Under the pieces are notes generated by a model that did no database searches, had not been told where the DNA came from, and was given only the letters and a program-made list of their open reading frames with translations. 64,000 nucleotides of DNA from Candidatus Binataceae bacterium. Lineage in GTDB: Bacteria; Desulfobacterota; Binatia; Binatales; Binataceae. Of this stretch, positions 24,758 to 34,974 are shown in pieces. A program made the translations under genes and the position numbers. How positions within the stretch are numbered: position 1 is the first letter of the stretch; each line of letters begins with the position of its first letter. The stretch lies in contig DATJMX010000021.1 in assembly GCA_035508495.1 (NCBI GenBank), positions 62,001 to 126,000 on the forward strand, written 5' to 3'.

Positions 24758-25453
24758 CTACTTCCCGACGAGCGCTGTCAGCTTCTCCACCAATGCCGGC
24801 GCGGCGGTGGCATGCTTTAGATAGACGTACACATGCGAGCATTCTTTGCCGAGTTTTTTGATTCGCTTGGCCCACTCGGCGAGCTCGTCGTCGGTGTAAT
24901 TCTCCTTGCGCAGGCGTAGGTAGCTGTACTTCGCGGTGCGCACGACCGGGGTCGCGAGCTTGTCGCTCTCTGCGATACATAACGCGGCGTCGGCTTCGCC
25001 GAGCGCGGCGAAGACGTCGTCTTCGAGCCACGACTTGTTGCGAAACTCAAATGCCGCCTCGATGCGCCGATTCAGCATCGCCAGGAAATCGCGCAGCACC
25101 GGCAGATCTTTCTTGAATTGCGGAGGAAGCTGAAAGAGCGTCGGGCCGAGGCGATCGCCGAGCACCTTCGCCGTCTCGACGAAATAGTCAGTCGCATTCT
25201 CGACGTTCTTGAGCCGCGCCGTATGCGTGATGCGCTCGGGAGCCTTGAGCGCGAAGCGAAAAGTCTCCGGCGTCTCCGCGCACCATTTCTCGAGCATCGG
25301 CCGCCTCGGCATCGCGCGAAACGTGTAGTTGATCTCGACGGTGGGAAAGCGCGTGGCGTAGAACGGCAGCATCTTCGGCCCGGAGAGTTTCTCCGGGTAG
25401 AAGATGCCGCACCATTCCTTGTAGCTGAATCCCGATGTCCCGATTCGCACCAT
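24758..25453 (-). CDS. DUF72 family protein
   Basis: The 231-residue product opens with VRIGTSGFSYKEWCGIFYPEKL, the DUF72 signature, and has the family's TIM-barrel-like pattern: FPTVEINYTFRAMPRRPMLEKW, LGPTLFQLPPQFKKDL, FEFRNKSW and YVYLKH near the end. Members are cytoplasmic and widespread; their enzymatic role is not established. The gene lies 18 bases after the crotonase gene and may share its transcript. Confidence 0.93.
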   Translation of the reverse strand: MVRIGTSGFSYKEWCGIFYPEKLSGPKMLPFYATRFPTVEINYTFRAMPRRPMLEKWCAETPETFRFALKAPERITHTARLKNVENATDYFVETAKVLGDRLGPTLFQLPPQFKKDLPVLRDFLAMLNRRIEAAFEFRNKSWLEDDVFAALGEADAALCIAESDKLATPVVRTAKYSYLRLRKENYTDDELAEWAKRIKKLGKECSHVYVYLKHATAAPALVEKLTALVGK

Positions 25454-25471
25454 CTGCGCGATCGGAGTTGC

Positions 25472-26293
25472 TCAGGCCTTCCTGGCGAACGGACGATCGC
25501 GCTCGGTGAGTGCGCCTTTGAGCCCCTTCTCGCGGCTGGCCTTCATCCAGGCCTTCACCGTTTCGGTCTGATGCGCGATGACGTCGATGTCTGCCGACGA
25601 TTGCTCTGCGGCACGGATGCCCAGGATTTCGACATAGCGATTTACCGCGGCCTTATGCAGCGTCAGCAGCTCAGCCGGCACCATCGCGACCCGGCGCGCA
25701 TACGCGAGCGTCTCAGCCTCGAGCTTGTCTTTCGGATACACGCGATTGACAAGATGCCATTCGAGCGCTTCCTGTGCGTTGATGTAGTCGCCGGTGAAGA
25801 AATATTCCTTGGTCTTGCGCGGGCCCATGAGCAGCGGCCACATCGAGAGCGTCGGCAGGATGCCGAGCGAGCGCCCGGCGGGATGGCCGAATTGCGCGTC
25901 CTCGCTTGCGAACACGATATCGCAATGGCCAACGAACTCGGTGCCGCCCGCGAGACAATAGCCGTGAACCTGCGCGATTGTCGGCTTGTTGATCGACCAT
26001 AAGCGCTGCCAGCGCTCGATCGTCTTGTTGAGCCCGAAGCGATCGCTCGTGACGGTGAAGCCCGAGCCCGGCTGCTGCGTGCCCTGCAAATCATAGCCCG
26101 CCGAGAACGCGCGCCCCGCGCCGCGGATGATTAGCACGCTCGCGTCGGCGTTGGTCTCATACTCGTCCATCACCGAATCAACTTCCTTGAGCAGCTTCTG
26201 CGAGAGCGCGTTGAGCTTCTCAGGACGGTTGAGCGTGAGGCGAAAAATCTTATCTTCAAGCTTCTCGTAGATGACGGTTTCGTAGGATGCCAT
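25472..26293 (-). CDS. Enoyl-CoA hydratase/isomerase (crotonase) family protein
   Basis: The 273-residue product has the crotonase fold landmarks: RLTLNRPEKLNALSQKLLKEV, the oxyanion-hole loops GAGRAFSAGYDLQG and VHGYCLAGGTEFVGHCDIVFA, and SEDAQFGHPAGRSLGILP, where the catalytic Glu region lies. The last has Gly-Ile-Leu rather than the hydratase Glu, so substrate and reaction (hydration, isomerisation or hydrolysis of a CoA ester) cannot be stated. It is followed by DUF72 and preceded by an alpha/beta hydrolase on the same strand, forming a short operon. Confidence 0.92.
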   Translation of the reverse strand: MASYETVIYEKLEDKIFRLTLNRPEKLNALSQKLLKEVDSVMDEYETNADASVLIIRGAGRAFSAGYDLQGTQQPGSGFTVTSDRFGLNKTIERWQRLWSINKPTIAQVHGYCLAGGTEFVGHCDIVFASEDAQFGHPAGRSLGILPTLSMWPLLMGPRKTKEYFFTGDYINAQEALEWHLVNRVYPKDKLEAETLAYARRVAMVPAELLTLHKAAVNRYVEILGIRAAEQSSADIDVIAHQTETVKAWMKASREKGLKGALTERDRPFARKA

Positions 26294-26308
26294 CGCGTAA
26301 TCCTCCGG

Positions 26309-27133
26309 CTATTTCACGGCGGCGAAAAGATCGCCGGCGACTTCTGCTGACTCTTCGGGCGCTTCCCAGAAAAACATGTGACCCGCGTCCGCGATAATGT
26401 GCTGGCGCGAGCCGGCGATTGCGCGGTTCAGGACATCGGCGTTTGCGACCGGTACTATCGCGTCGTCATCGCCATGAATCACGAGTGTCGGGCGCTTAAT
26501 CTCGCCGAGCCGCGCGAAGCTGTCGAAACTTTGGATCGCCTGCGCTTGTCGCGCATAGGTATGCATCGGCGTGATCGGATAGCTCGCCATCTCGGCAAGC
26601 GCCCGCGTGATCGTTTCCTGGCCAATCGGCGAAGCGAGGAACTTCTTGCCGCACGCCGCGGAGAAAGCCCGGCGCGCCTGGTCCTCGGGCGAGAGGTTCG
26701 GATCGGGCATCAGCGCCATGATGGCTTCGGGAGCGGCCGGGATCGATTTCGAAGCGCCGCAGTTGGTGCATCCGAGCACCAGGCCGCGCACGCGATCGGG
26801 ATACGCGAGGGTGAACTCCTGCGCGATCATCCCACCCATCGAGATGCCGTAGATATGCGCGCGCGGCGTCTTGGCGTGATCGAGCACCGCGGCGATGTCG
26901 GCCGCCATGTCGCCGAGTGTCCACTCGACGTCGGGCTTGTCGCTCTCGCCGGTGCCGCGATTATCGATCATGAAAATCTTGAACCGCTTTTCCATCGCGG
27001 CCAGAAAGTCCTCGCCCCAGGAACGGCCGGAGCCGCTGAAGCCCATGATGAGCGCGACGGGTTCGCCGGAGCCGCGAATCTCGTAGCGCAGCTTCAGGCC
27101 GTCGCGGGTTGGTGCAAAATCGCGAATTGCCAT
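26309..27133 (-). CDS. Alpha/beta-fold hydrolase
   Basis: I start at the ATG at 27133, which follows GAGAGG, giving 274 residues; upstream ORF extends 16 codons. The serine hydrolase triad is visible: nucleophile in YGISMGGMIAQEF (Ser near residue 101), acid in VIHGDDDAIVP and histidine in ADAGHMFFWEAP. The start (LKLRYEIRGSGEPVALIMGFSGSG) is the usual oxyanion HG-like region. It belongs to the broad haloperoxidase/epoxide-hydrolase-like group of cytoplasmic esterases and C-C hydrolases. It lies 15 bases from the crotonase gene, so a common pathway is plausible. Confidence 0.93.
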   Translation of the reverse strand: MAIRDFAPTRDGLKLRYEIRGSGEPVALIMGFSGSGRSWGEDFLAAMEKRFKIFMIDNRGTGESDKPDVEWTLGDMAADIAAVLDHAKTPRAHIYGISMGGMIAQEFTLAYPDRVRGLVLGCTNCGASKSIPAAPEAIMALMPDPNLSPEDQARRAFSAACGKKFLASPIGQETITRALAEMASYPITPMHTYARQAQAIQSFDSFARLGEIKRPTLVIHGDDDAIVPVANADVLNRAIAGSRQHIIADAGHMFFWEAPEESAEVAGDLFAAVK

Positions 27134-27177
27134 TGTGAAACCTCTCAGATGTGGAATGGCGCGGAACGGTGCGCGCG

Positions 27178-27912
27178 TCAAGCCGCGGCGTGGTTCGACT
27201 TGGCCTCGGCCAGAATCGCGCCGAGCAGGCGATATACCGCGGGATTCGCGATCAGGCTCGAATGGAGTCCGCTCACTTCGTGATTCGGGCCGTCGTCAGC
27301 CAGACAAGCCTGCCACGAGACGATCTCATCGGTGCGCGTGTAGATCGAGTCGAAGCGCACCGCACCCGGCATCTTCGCGAATACGCGCCGCGCGATACCG
27401 CAGGAGCATTCGAACGTGCCGCATTCCTCGGGCGCTGACTGGATCGTCTGCCAGAACGCCTGCACGGCATTTAGAGTGGGGCGCACTTCATCACGCACGC
27501 TGTCCCATCCGTAACGAATCGGCGAGCCGAGCGCGACCACGCGGCTCACGTACTCGGGATCGATCGACGCGATCGCGCGGCCCAGCACGCCGCCGAGGCT
27601 GTGGCCGATAATCGCGACCCGCGAATGGCTGTCGTGGGCGATCTTTGCGACGCGCCATCCGACCAGCTCGGCCTTGCGCTTGGGGCATCCGACGTTGAGG
27701 TCGATGCCCGAAAGGTGGGCGCGGTAACCAATTCGCCGGAGCCATCGCGCCATCGTGCCGAGCGTCCAGTCGCCGGCGGTGAAGCCCGGAATCAGCAGGA
27801 CCTGCTCCCCATGGCCGTGCGGCACACCGACGCCGTAGTAAACCGGGTCGCGAAGCAGACTGGAAAGTTGCTGGAGATACTCAAGCCAGGCATTTGCCGT
27901 AAGACGAAACAT
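27178..27912 (-). CDS. Alpha/beta hydrolase, lipase/PGAP1-like
   Basis: The start is the ATG at 27912 (244 residues); the longer frame upstream lacks family-like sequence. The product has the hydrolase core with VLLIPGFTAGDWTLGTMARWL, the nucleophile elbow IIGHSLGGVLGR and the C-terminal catalytic histidine region NHEVSGLHSSLIAN. This is the pattern of PGAP1/class II lipases and esterase-like proteins. No signal peptide is seen. It sits 44 bases upstream of the second alpha/beta hydrolase on the same strand. The substrate (lipid ester or amide) is unknown. Confidence 0.85.
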   Translation of the reverse strand: MFRLTANAWLEYLQQLSSLLRDPVYYGVGVPHGHGEQVLLIPGFTAGDWTLGTMARWLRRIGYRAHLSGIDLNVGCPKRKAELVGWRVAKIAHDSHSRVAIIGHSLGGVLGRAIASIDPEYVSRVVALGSPIRYGWDSVRDEVRPTLNAVQAFWQTIQSAPEECGTFECSCGIARRVFAKMPGAVRFDSIYTRTDEIVSWQACLADDGPNHEVSGLHSSLIANPAVYRLLGAILAEAKSNHAAA

Positions 27913-28079
27913 CAATGAGCCGTCGCCGTTCGTAGATTGACGCGGTGCGCGAAATTCGCACGAAAGCGAAGAAGTGTAAAGGGAGAGCGCGACGGCTCTG
28001 GGAGCGATAGAAGGCCAACAAGATGTTAACGGCGAACGGGCCGCTTTCTCGTCATCCCGAAAGTCATCGAAGAAAGCAA

Positions 28080-28487
28080 TCACTGCACGCCGAGCGCCGT
28101 CGATTGATCGGGCATGCAGGTGCCGCGATCTGAACTTGTCGCGCCGCCGGTCTTGTCGGGGTAACCGCCCGAGCGCTTGTCGCAGACGTAGCGGATTGGC
28201 TTTGTTCCGGGAATCGACGACACCTTGAGGCAGTCGGCGTCGCTCGTGCATTGCGTCGGTCCTTGAACGCAGAGCCCTGTCAGCATGCCCGCGACTTTAA
28301 CGGCGGAGCATCGATAACCTTCGGGACACGACGACGCGCACCAGGGCTTCTCCGGTTGTGACGCGACCGCTGCCGGCTGAGGCATAGGGGACGGCGTTGT
28401 TGAGCATCCGGCGATGAGCATCATAAGCATCGCGACGGATGCGACGGCGGCGGACGTCTTCTGTAAACGGATGGTTATCGCCGGCAT
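28080..28487 (-). CDS. Cysteine-rich lipoprotein
   Basis: Started at the ATG at 28487, the protein has 135 residues with a lipoprotein signal (ASVAMLMMLIAGC). A cysteine-rich domain follows: WCASSCPEGYRC, GLCVQG, QCTSDADCLK, YVCDK and GTCMPD, eight cysteines after the lipobox, which would make four disulfides. Spacing resembles small disulfide-rich modules of secreted proteins in myxobacteria and their relatives. Function is unknown. It stands alone, and the divergent ester cyclase gene starts 115 bases away. Confidence 0.75.
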   Translation of the reverse strand: MPAITIRLQKTSAAVASVAMLMMLIAGCSTTPSPMPQPAAVASQPEKPWCASSCPEGYRCSAVKVAGMLTGLCVQGPTQCTSDADCLKVSSIPGTKPIRYVCDKRSGGYPDKTGGATSSDRGTCMPDQSTALGVQ

Positions 28488-28601
28488 CGCTATCTCCACG
28501 AAACGTGTTAAGAACGGATGCAAAAAGCACTAACGATACCGATTAACTGACATCTTATGCGCGAGTTGTCTAGCGTTGCCGCACAACCGAGGGAGGCCGG
28601 C

Positions 28602-29012
28602 ATGGACATCGAGAAGAACAAAGAGCTGGTGCGTCAAATCACCGAGCAACTCTGGAATGGGCGCGCTTACGACAAAATCCCCGAGTTCTACGCCGAGGAC
28701 TACGTCGCCGACTACTCGCCATATGCAATACACCATGGGCTCGAGGGAATCCGCGGGATGGTCGAGCGCGCATACACCACGTTCACCGACTATCACGAGG
28801 AGCTTCGCGAGATGATCGCGGAGGGCGACATGGTCGTCCTCCGCATCACGATCAGCGGCTTTCAGACTGGACAATGGGGACCATTACCGCCGTCGGGCAA
28901 GCGCGTCGAGTTCGACGAGGCGATATTCCTGCGCCTTCGCGACGGCAAAGTGGTTCACCAACGCGGCATCGTGGACAACCTGGCGGCGCTTCGGCAGCTC
29001 GGCCGCGCCTGA
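28602..29012 (+). CDS. SnoaL-like ester cyclase family protein
   Basis: The ATG at 28602 follows GGGAGG and gives 136 residues; 15 more codons lie open upstream but without similarity. The NTF2-like SnoaL fold is evident: KELVRQITEQLWNGRAYDKIPEFYAEDYV, then GIRGMVERAYTTFTDYHEELREMIAEGDMVVLRITISG, and VEFDEAIFLRLRDGKVVHQRGIVDN. The family includes polyketide cyclases and many uncharacterised hydratase or isomerase-like proteins. It converges with the MaoC gene, and no pathway context identifies a substrate. Confidence 0.88.
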   Translation: MDIEKNKELVRQITEQLWNGRAYDKIPEFYAEDYVADYSPYAIHHGLEGIRGMVERAYTTFTDYHEELREMIAEGDMVVLRITISGFQTGQWGPLPPSGKRVEFDEAIFLRLRDGKVVHQRGIVDNLAALRQLGRA

Positions 29013-29039
29013 TGCTCTCACGCATGGGCGCGGGCCTGC

Positions 29040-29510
29040 TCAGCCTACATAAAGAAGCAGCCCCTCGTAGATGAGGGCGGGCTTGTCGTTGCCCACGACG
29101 TGCACCGTCGTCTCGGTCGTCACCTGGACGCCGGTGCCTTTCGCATCGACGGCGCGCAGGCGCGAATGCGCGTGCACCTTCGATCCTGCGAGCACCGGAG
29201 CGACGAAGCGCAACTTGTTGGCACCGTAGTTGATGAAGGCCTTGGCGCCCGTGACCTGGAATCCGGGACTGGTCGCGAGGCGCGGCAGCAGCGACAGCGT
29301 CAGGAATCCGTGCGCCACCGGTCCGCCAAAGGGGCTCTCGCGTTTGGCCCGCTCGACGTCGATATGAATCCACTGATGGTCGCCGGTAACGTCGGCGAAG
29401 CGGTTGATCATGTCCTGGCTGATCTCGACCTCTTCGCTCCACGGGCCGAACTGGTCGCTGATCTTGGACTTCAGGCGCTCGATATCGTTGAACTTAATTT
29501 CTTCAGCCAC
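29040..29510 (-). CDS. MaoC-family dehydratase ((R)-specific enoyl-CoA hydratase-like)
   Basis: I use the GTG at 29510 (156 residues), preceded by GGAGAG; an earlier in-frame start adds 18 polar residues. The hotdog fold carries the hydratase motif FADVTGDHQWIHIDVERAK (Asp and His are the catalytic pair), and the PFGGPVAHGFLTLSLLPRL helix. MaoC proteins hydrate trans-enoyl-CoAs to (R)-hydroxyacyl-CoAs in fatty acid or aromatic degradation. It lies away from other fatty acid genes, with the crotonase 3 kb off. Assignment to the family is firm; the acyl chain length is unknown. Confidence 0.92.
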   Translation of the reverse strand: MAEEIKFNDIERLKSKISDQFGPWSEEVEISQDMINRFADVTGDHQWIHIDVERAKRESPFGGPVAHGFLTLSLLPRLATSPGFQVTGAKAFINYGANKLRFVAPVLAGSKVHAHSRLRAVDAKGTGVQVTTETTVHVVGNDKPALIYEGLLLYVG

Positions 29511-29759
29511 TGATGCTCTCTCCTTCGATGCTCTTTTAGGGGACCCGGTCCGATTTCGATCCACCGATAACCGGTTGCATATTGAAACCGCCGCGGCGAC
29601 GCAAGCCGCGCAAAACTCGCCGACCGGGATACTATTACTACTCGACGGATGCGCGTAAGATGACGCGAAACGAGCCTAATATCGCTATTTGCCCGTACAT
29701 GGGCGATGTGATACCAACGGCGCTAACCAACGGAGACTTGCTGAGGAGGGTATTTCTGC
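29511..29759. other. Intergenic region before the DUF992 gene
   Basis: I see no gene in these 249 bases. The part nearest the DUF992 start has a good ribosome-binding site (GAGGAGG at 29742-29748). Confidence 0.4.
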
Positions 29760-30326
29760 ATGAACTTGACGCGAAGCAAAATGGCGATATGTGGTGCGGT
29801 GATCGGACTTGCGATGGCAACGGCCACGGGCGCTTTTGCGCAGGCGAGCGGCGGCTCGTCGTCGGGCGGGAGCGGCAACAAGATGACCGTGCGCGCCGGC
29901 TATCTGACCTGCCATGTTGCCTCGGGATGGGGCTTTATCTTCGGCTCGTCGCGTCAGGTGAAGTGCGCGTATGCCCTTCAGCCGGGATACACCGAGTACT
30001 ATGACGGCAGTATCACCAAGTTCGGCGCCGATATCGGCTATCTCTCCTCGGGCGTTATCGTCTGGGCGGTCCTCGCTCCCACGAATAATCTCGGCCAGGG
30101 CGCACTCGCCGGCCACTATGCTGGCGCGACGGCCAGCGCCGCGTTGGGAGTCGGTGCGGGCGCGAACGTCCTGATCGGCGGATTCAAGAACTCGATCGCG
30201 CTTCAGCCGATCAGCATCGAAGGCCAGAACGGACTGAACATCGCAGCCGGTGTCGCCGCGCTGGCGCTGAAGTTCGACTCGTCCAAGAAGCCGAAGGTCG
30301 GCGGTGAATCGAACGTCAATCCGTAA
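29760..30326 (+). CDS. DUF992 family secreted protein
   Basis: The 188-residue product has an N-terminal signal peptide (ending near residue 27, ATGAFAQ), a Gly/Ser linker, and the DUF992 core: AGYLTCHVASGWGFIFGSSRQVKCAYAL near residue 48, then YYDGSITKFGADIGYLSSGVIVWAVLAP. The pair of cysteines in LTCHV and VKCAY is conserved in the family and probably forms a disulfide. Members are exported in many proteobacteria with unknown role. ATG 29760 follows GAGGAGG. A strong terminator lies 39 bases downstream. Confidence 0.92.
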   Translation: MNLTRSKMAICGAVIGLAMATATGAFAQASGGSSSGGSGNKMTVRAGYLTCHVASGWGFIFGSSRQVKCAYALQPGYTEYYDGSITKFGADIGYLSSGVIVWAVLAPTNNLGQGALAGHYAGATASAALGVGAGANVLIGGFKNSIALQPISIEGQNGLNIAAGVAALALKFDSSKKPKVGGESNVNP

Positions 30327-30364
30327 CGGATAGCGCGGGCATCCCGCACGATAAATTGAAGCTG

Positions 30365-30405
30365 AACACGGACGGCGGCCATACCCCGCCGTCCGTGTTG
30401 TTTTT
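30365..30405 (+). terminator. Rho-independent terminator of the DUF992 gene
   Basis: A perfect 14-bp stem (AACACGGACGGCGG at 30365-30378 with CCGCCGTCCGTGTT at 30386-30399) around a 7-base loop is followed by GTTTTT. This is a textbook intrinsic terminator. Confidence 0.9.
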
Positions 30406-30441
30406 CGCTTCCTGCAAAATTCAATCTTCTGAGAAAAATGT

Positions 30442-30646
30442 AGTGGGGCGGGCGTCCCTGCCGCCGTCAAGACCGACGCCTGGCGCGCCTCTATTCCGGA
30501 TCTAACGAAGGAAAGCGCTTCGCGCGCTTACCGGTACCGGCCCCTTCGGGGCCTCCGAGATCCTTCGCGGAAGCCGCTAAGGATGACAGAATCGATGGCG
30601 GCCAACGAATTCAGATTGGGACGTTGGTGATGCGTTAACTGGCTTG
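30442..30646. repeat. Intergenic dispersed-repeat-like sequence
   Basis: AGTGGGGCGGGCGTCCCTGC (from 30442) is shared with the intergenic sequence at 45716-45735, and both are preceded by an A-rich run. A perfect GGCCCC-TT-CGGGGCC palindrome (30539-30553) follows. The stretch GATCCTTCG...AAGGATGACAG resembles 7150-7300. No gene is supported here. Confidence 0.5.
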
Positions 30647-31453
30647 TCAGCGCGACGCGGACCTTAGCAAAGACAGCGCTGCGGCGTGCGCATCGCGGTC
30701 GCCCGCCGCTATCACCTGGCCGCCGTCGTAGGCCGTACCGCCGGACCAGTTCGTGACGATGCCGCCGGCGGCTTCGATGATCGGGATCAGCGGCTGGATG
30801 TCGTAGGGCTTGAGGCCCGCTTCGATTACGAGGTCGGCGAATCCCGCGGCGAGCAGGCTGAAGGCGTAGCAATCGGTGCCGAAGCGCCGGGCGCGCGCTT
30901 TCGAGGTGACGGCGTTAAACGCTTCCCGCTCACCGGGCGCGGTAAACATCGCGGGATCGGTGGCGCAGACGATGGCGTCCTTCAGCTCCACGCATTTGCG
31001 TGTATGGAGCGGCCGCGCGATGCCCGCGCGTCTGAGCTCCGCGCCGAGTGGCGAACCCACGAACGTTTCGCCGACGTATGGCTGATGCATCACGCCGATG
31101 ACCGGCCGCGTGCCGTCGTTGAGCGCGAGCAGCACGCCCCAGTGCAGGAGCCCGATCACGAAGGCGCGCGTGCCATCGATCGGATCGATCACCCACGTCA
31201 TCCCGTCGCGGCTCGCGAGTGCGCCATGCTCCTCGCCGAGCACGCCGTGGCCCGGATAGACCCGCGCGATCTCATCGCGCATCGCCTGCTCGGCGGCGCG
31301 ATCGGCAATGGTCACGGGGTCGTAGCCGTCCTGCTTTTTGTTCTCGACGTCGATCGCCTGGCGAAAGTGCGGCAGAATCGCGCGTCCGGCGATCTCGACC
31401 AGATGACAGGCAAAATCCGTGTATTCGGTGATAGCGGCGCGATCGAGGGTCAT
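30647..31453 (-). CDS. Inositol-phosphatase-family enzyme, probably histidinol-phosphatase (HisN-like)
   Basis: Started at the ATG at 31453 (268 residues), the product has the metal-binding motifs of the IMPase family: GEEHG, VIDPIDGTRAFVIGLLHWG near residue 90, and PYDIQPLIPIIEAAGGIVTNW near the C-terminus. The text after DPIDGT resembles HisN more than inositol monophosphatase, hence the preferred call, which is inference. HisN removes phosphate from L-histidinol phosphate in histidine synthesis. The start overlaps the ArsR-DUF2087 stop by ATGA, so it is expressed with that regulator rather than with his genes. Confidence 0.8.
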   Translation of the reverse strand: MTLDRAAITEYTDFACHLVEIAGRAILPHFRQAIDVENKKQDGYDPVTIADRAAEQAMRDEIARVYPGHGVLGEEHGALASRDGMTWVIDPIDGTRAFVIGLLHWGVLLALNDGTRPVIGVMHQPYVGETFVGSPLGAELRRAGIARPLHTRKCVELKDAIVCATDPAMFTAPGEREAFNAVTSKARARRFGTDCYAFSLLAAGFADLVIEAGLKPYDIQPLIPIIEAAGGIVTNWSGGTAYDGGQVIAAGDRDAHAAALSLLRSASR

Positions 31454-32046
31454 CGCGGCGCCTCGCTCCACTCCGATTGCGGACGCAGGCGGTAGATGCC
31501 GTTTTCGCGCGCGAAAATTTTCTCGCCGATCATCTCGCGGCGGATAAAGGCTGCATCTTCGTGATGACGCTTGATAATCGCGTTCACCTGCGCCTCGCTG
31601 TACGAGACATCTGCCTGGAACTTCGCGCCCATCCAGCGCAGTACCGCCCACCTTTTGCGGCGAGTGTCAGGAATCTTGATGAGACGCTCACCGTCGAGGA
31701 AATTGGCGAGCACTTTCGCTTCCCAACTGTCGGCCGTATCAGTGCTCGCGATTCGTGCGAGATTCTCCGGCGAAAACACTTCGCTCTTGAATTTGCGCAA
31801 CACGCCGTCGTTGAGCCTGTACCATCTGACGGTTCCTTCGGCGCGCACCGCGACGAGTTCGAGCTCGCGCAGGATGGCAAGATGATGCGAGATCGTCGGC
31901 TCGCGCAGGTTCAGCCGCCGCGCGATCTCCTGCACGCTGTGCTCGCGTTCCGCCAGCATCGCGACGATCCTGAGGCGGCTCTCGTCGGCCAGCGCCTTGA
32001 AGAACTCGAGCGTGAGGCTGCCAGGTGTTTGTGCCGAAGGGACCAT
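31450..32046 (-). CDS. ArsR-family regulator with C-terminal DUF2087 domain
   Basis: The 198-residue protein joins a winged HTH (FFKALADESRLRIVAMLAEREHSVQEIARRLNLREPTISHHLAILRE) to a DUF2087 domain (VLANFLDGERLIKIPDTRRKRWAVLRWMGAKF, YSEAQVNAIIKRHHEDAAFIRREMI). The combination is a recognised architecture, though the ligand is not known. The gene is preceded by two overlapping perfect palindromes (32059-32081), probably the operator. It overlaps and is translationally coupled to the HisN-like gene. No metal site of classic ArsR type is seen. Confidence 0.92.
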   Translation of the reverse strand: MVPSAQTPGSLTLEFFKALADESRLRIVAMLAEREHSVQEIARRLNLREPTISHHLAILRELELVAVRAEGTVRWYRLNDGVLRKFKSEVFSPENLARIASTDTADSWEAKVLANFLDGERLIKIPDTRRKRWAVLRWMGAKFQADVSYSEAQVNAIIKRHHEDAAFIRREMIGEKIFARENGIYRLRPQSEWSEAPR

Positions 32047-32058
32047 CGCTCTGCGTCT

Positions 32059-32081
32059 TATCTAATTAGATATATATCTAA
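32059..32081 (-). promoter_or_regulatory. Palindromic operator of the ArsR-DUF2087 gene
   Basis: Two overlapping perfect palindromes, TATCTAATTAGATA (32059-32072) and TTAGATATATATCTAA (32066-32081), provide three half sites and lie 13 bases upstream of the regulator's start. Binding by the encoded ArsR protein is inferred. Confidence 0.7.
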
Positions 32082-32194
32082 ACTTACTTGACCGATCAAT
32101 GGCGGTTCGCGAGTGTAATCATTGGATGGTGGGCGGCAGCAACTGATTTGTGAAACCCGGCGAGGGTTGGATCGTCGCTCCTGTCGAGGCTCAA

Positions 32195-32646
32195 ATGATT
32201 CAGCTCAAGGTGAACGGCGTGGATCGCAAATTCGAAGGCGATCCGGCAATGCCGCTGCTCTGGTATATCCGCGACATCCTTGGACTTACCGGCACGAAAT
32301 TCGGCTGCGGCGTTGCGATGTGCGGCGCCTGCACCGTGCATCTGAATGGTGAAGCGATTCGCTCCTGCGTCACGCCAGTCAGCATGGCGGCCGGGCGCGA
32401 GGTCACGACGATCGAAGGCCTCGGCGCGGACGGGTTGCATCCCGTTCAGCAGGCCTGGATCGAACAAAACGTTCCGCAGTGCGGTTACTGCCAATCGGGC
32501 CAGATTATGCAGGCCGCCGTGCTGTTCAACGCCAACAATGCGCTCGCGGATGAGGAAATCGAGCGCGTGATGCAGGGCAACATCTGCCGTTGCGGCACTT
32601 ACCAGCGGATCCGCGCCGCGATCAAAGCGGCGGCCAAGGATCGGCG

Positions 32647-32650
<4 letters not shown>
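32195..32650 (+). CDS. Isoquinoline 1-oxidoreductase alpha-like [2Fe-2S] subunit
   Basis: I use the ATG at 32195 (151 residues); a GTG at 32150 would add 15. The N-terminal ferredoxin-like domain has the plant-type cluster motif ([17 protein letters not shown], and C in RSCVTP), and the C-terminal domain has the second cluster motif ([10 protein letters not shown] and [12 protein letters not shown]). This two-cluster small subunit passes electrons from the molybdenum centre of its partner. Its stop overlaps the start of the large subunit (ATGA at 32647-32650). The substrate class is aldehydes or N-heterocycles by family; the real substrate is unknown. Confidence 0.93.
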
Positions 32651-34902
<2,252 letters not shown>

Positions 34903-34974
34903 CCGCCATTCTCCCGCGCTTGGCTTCTCGTCGCACCCGGCCTATACCAGCCGAAGACGAGGAGCGTGCGAATC

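Noticed and set aside
25118..26002. A 294-codon plus-strand frame opposite DUF72 and crotonase
   Set aside because: It crosses two real genes and contains no recognised motif.
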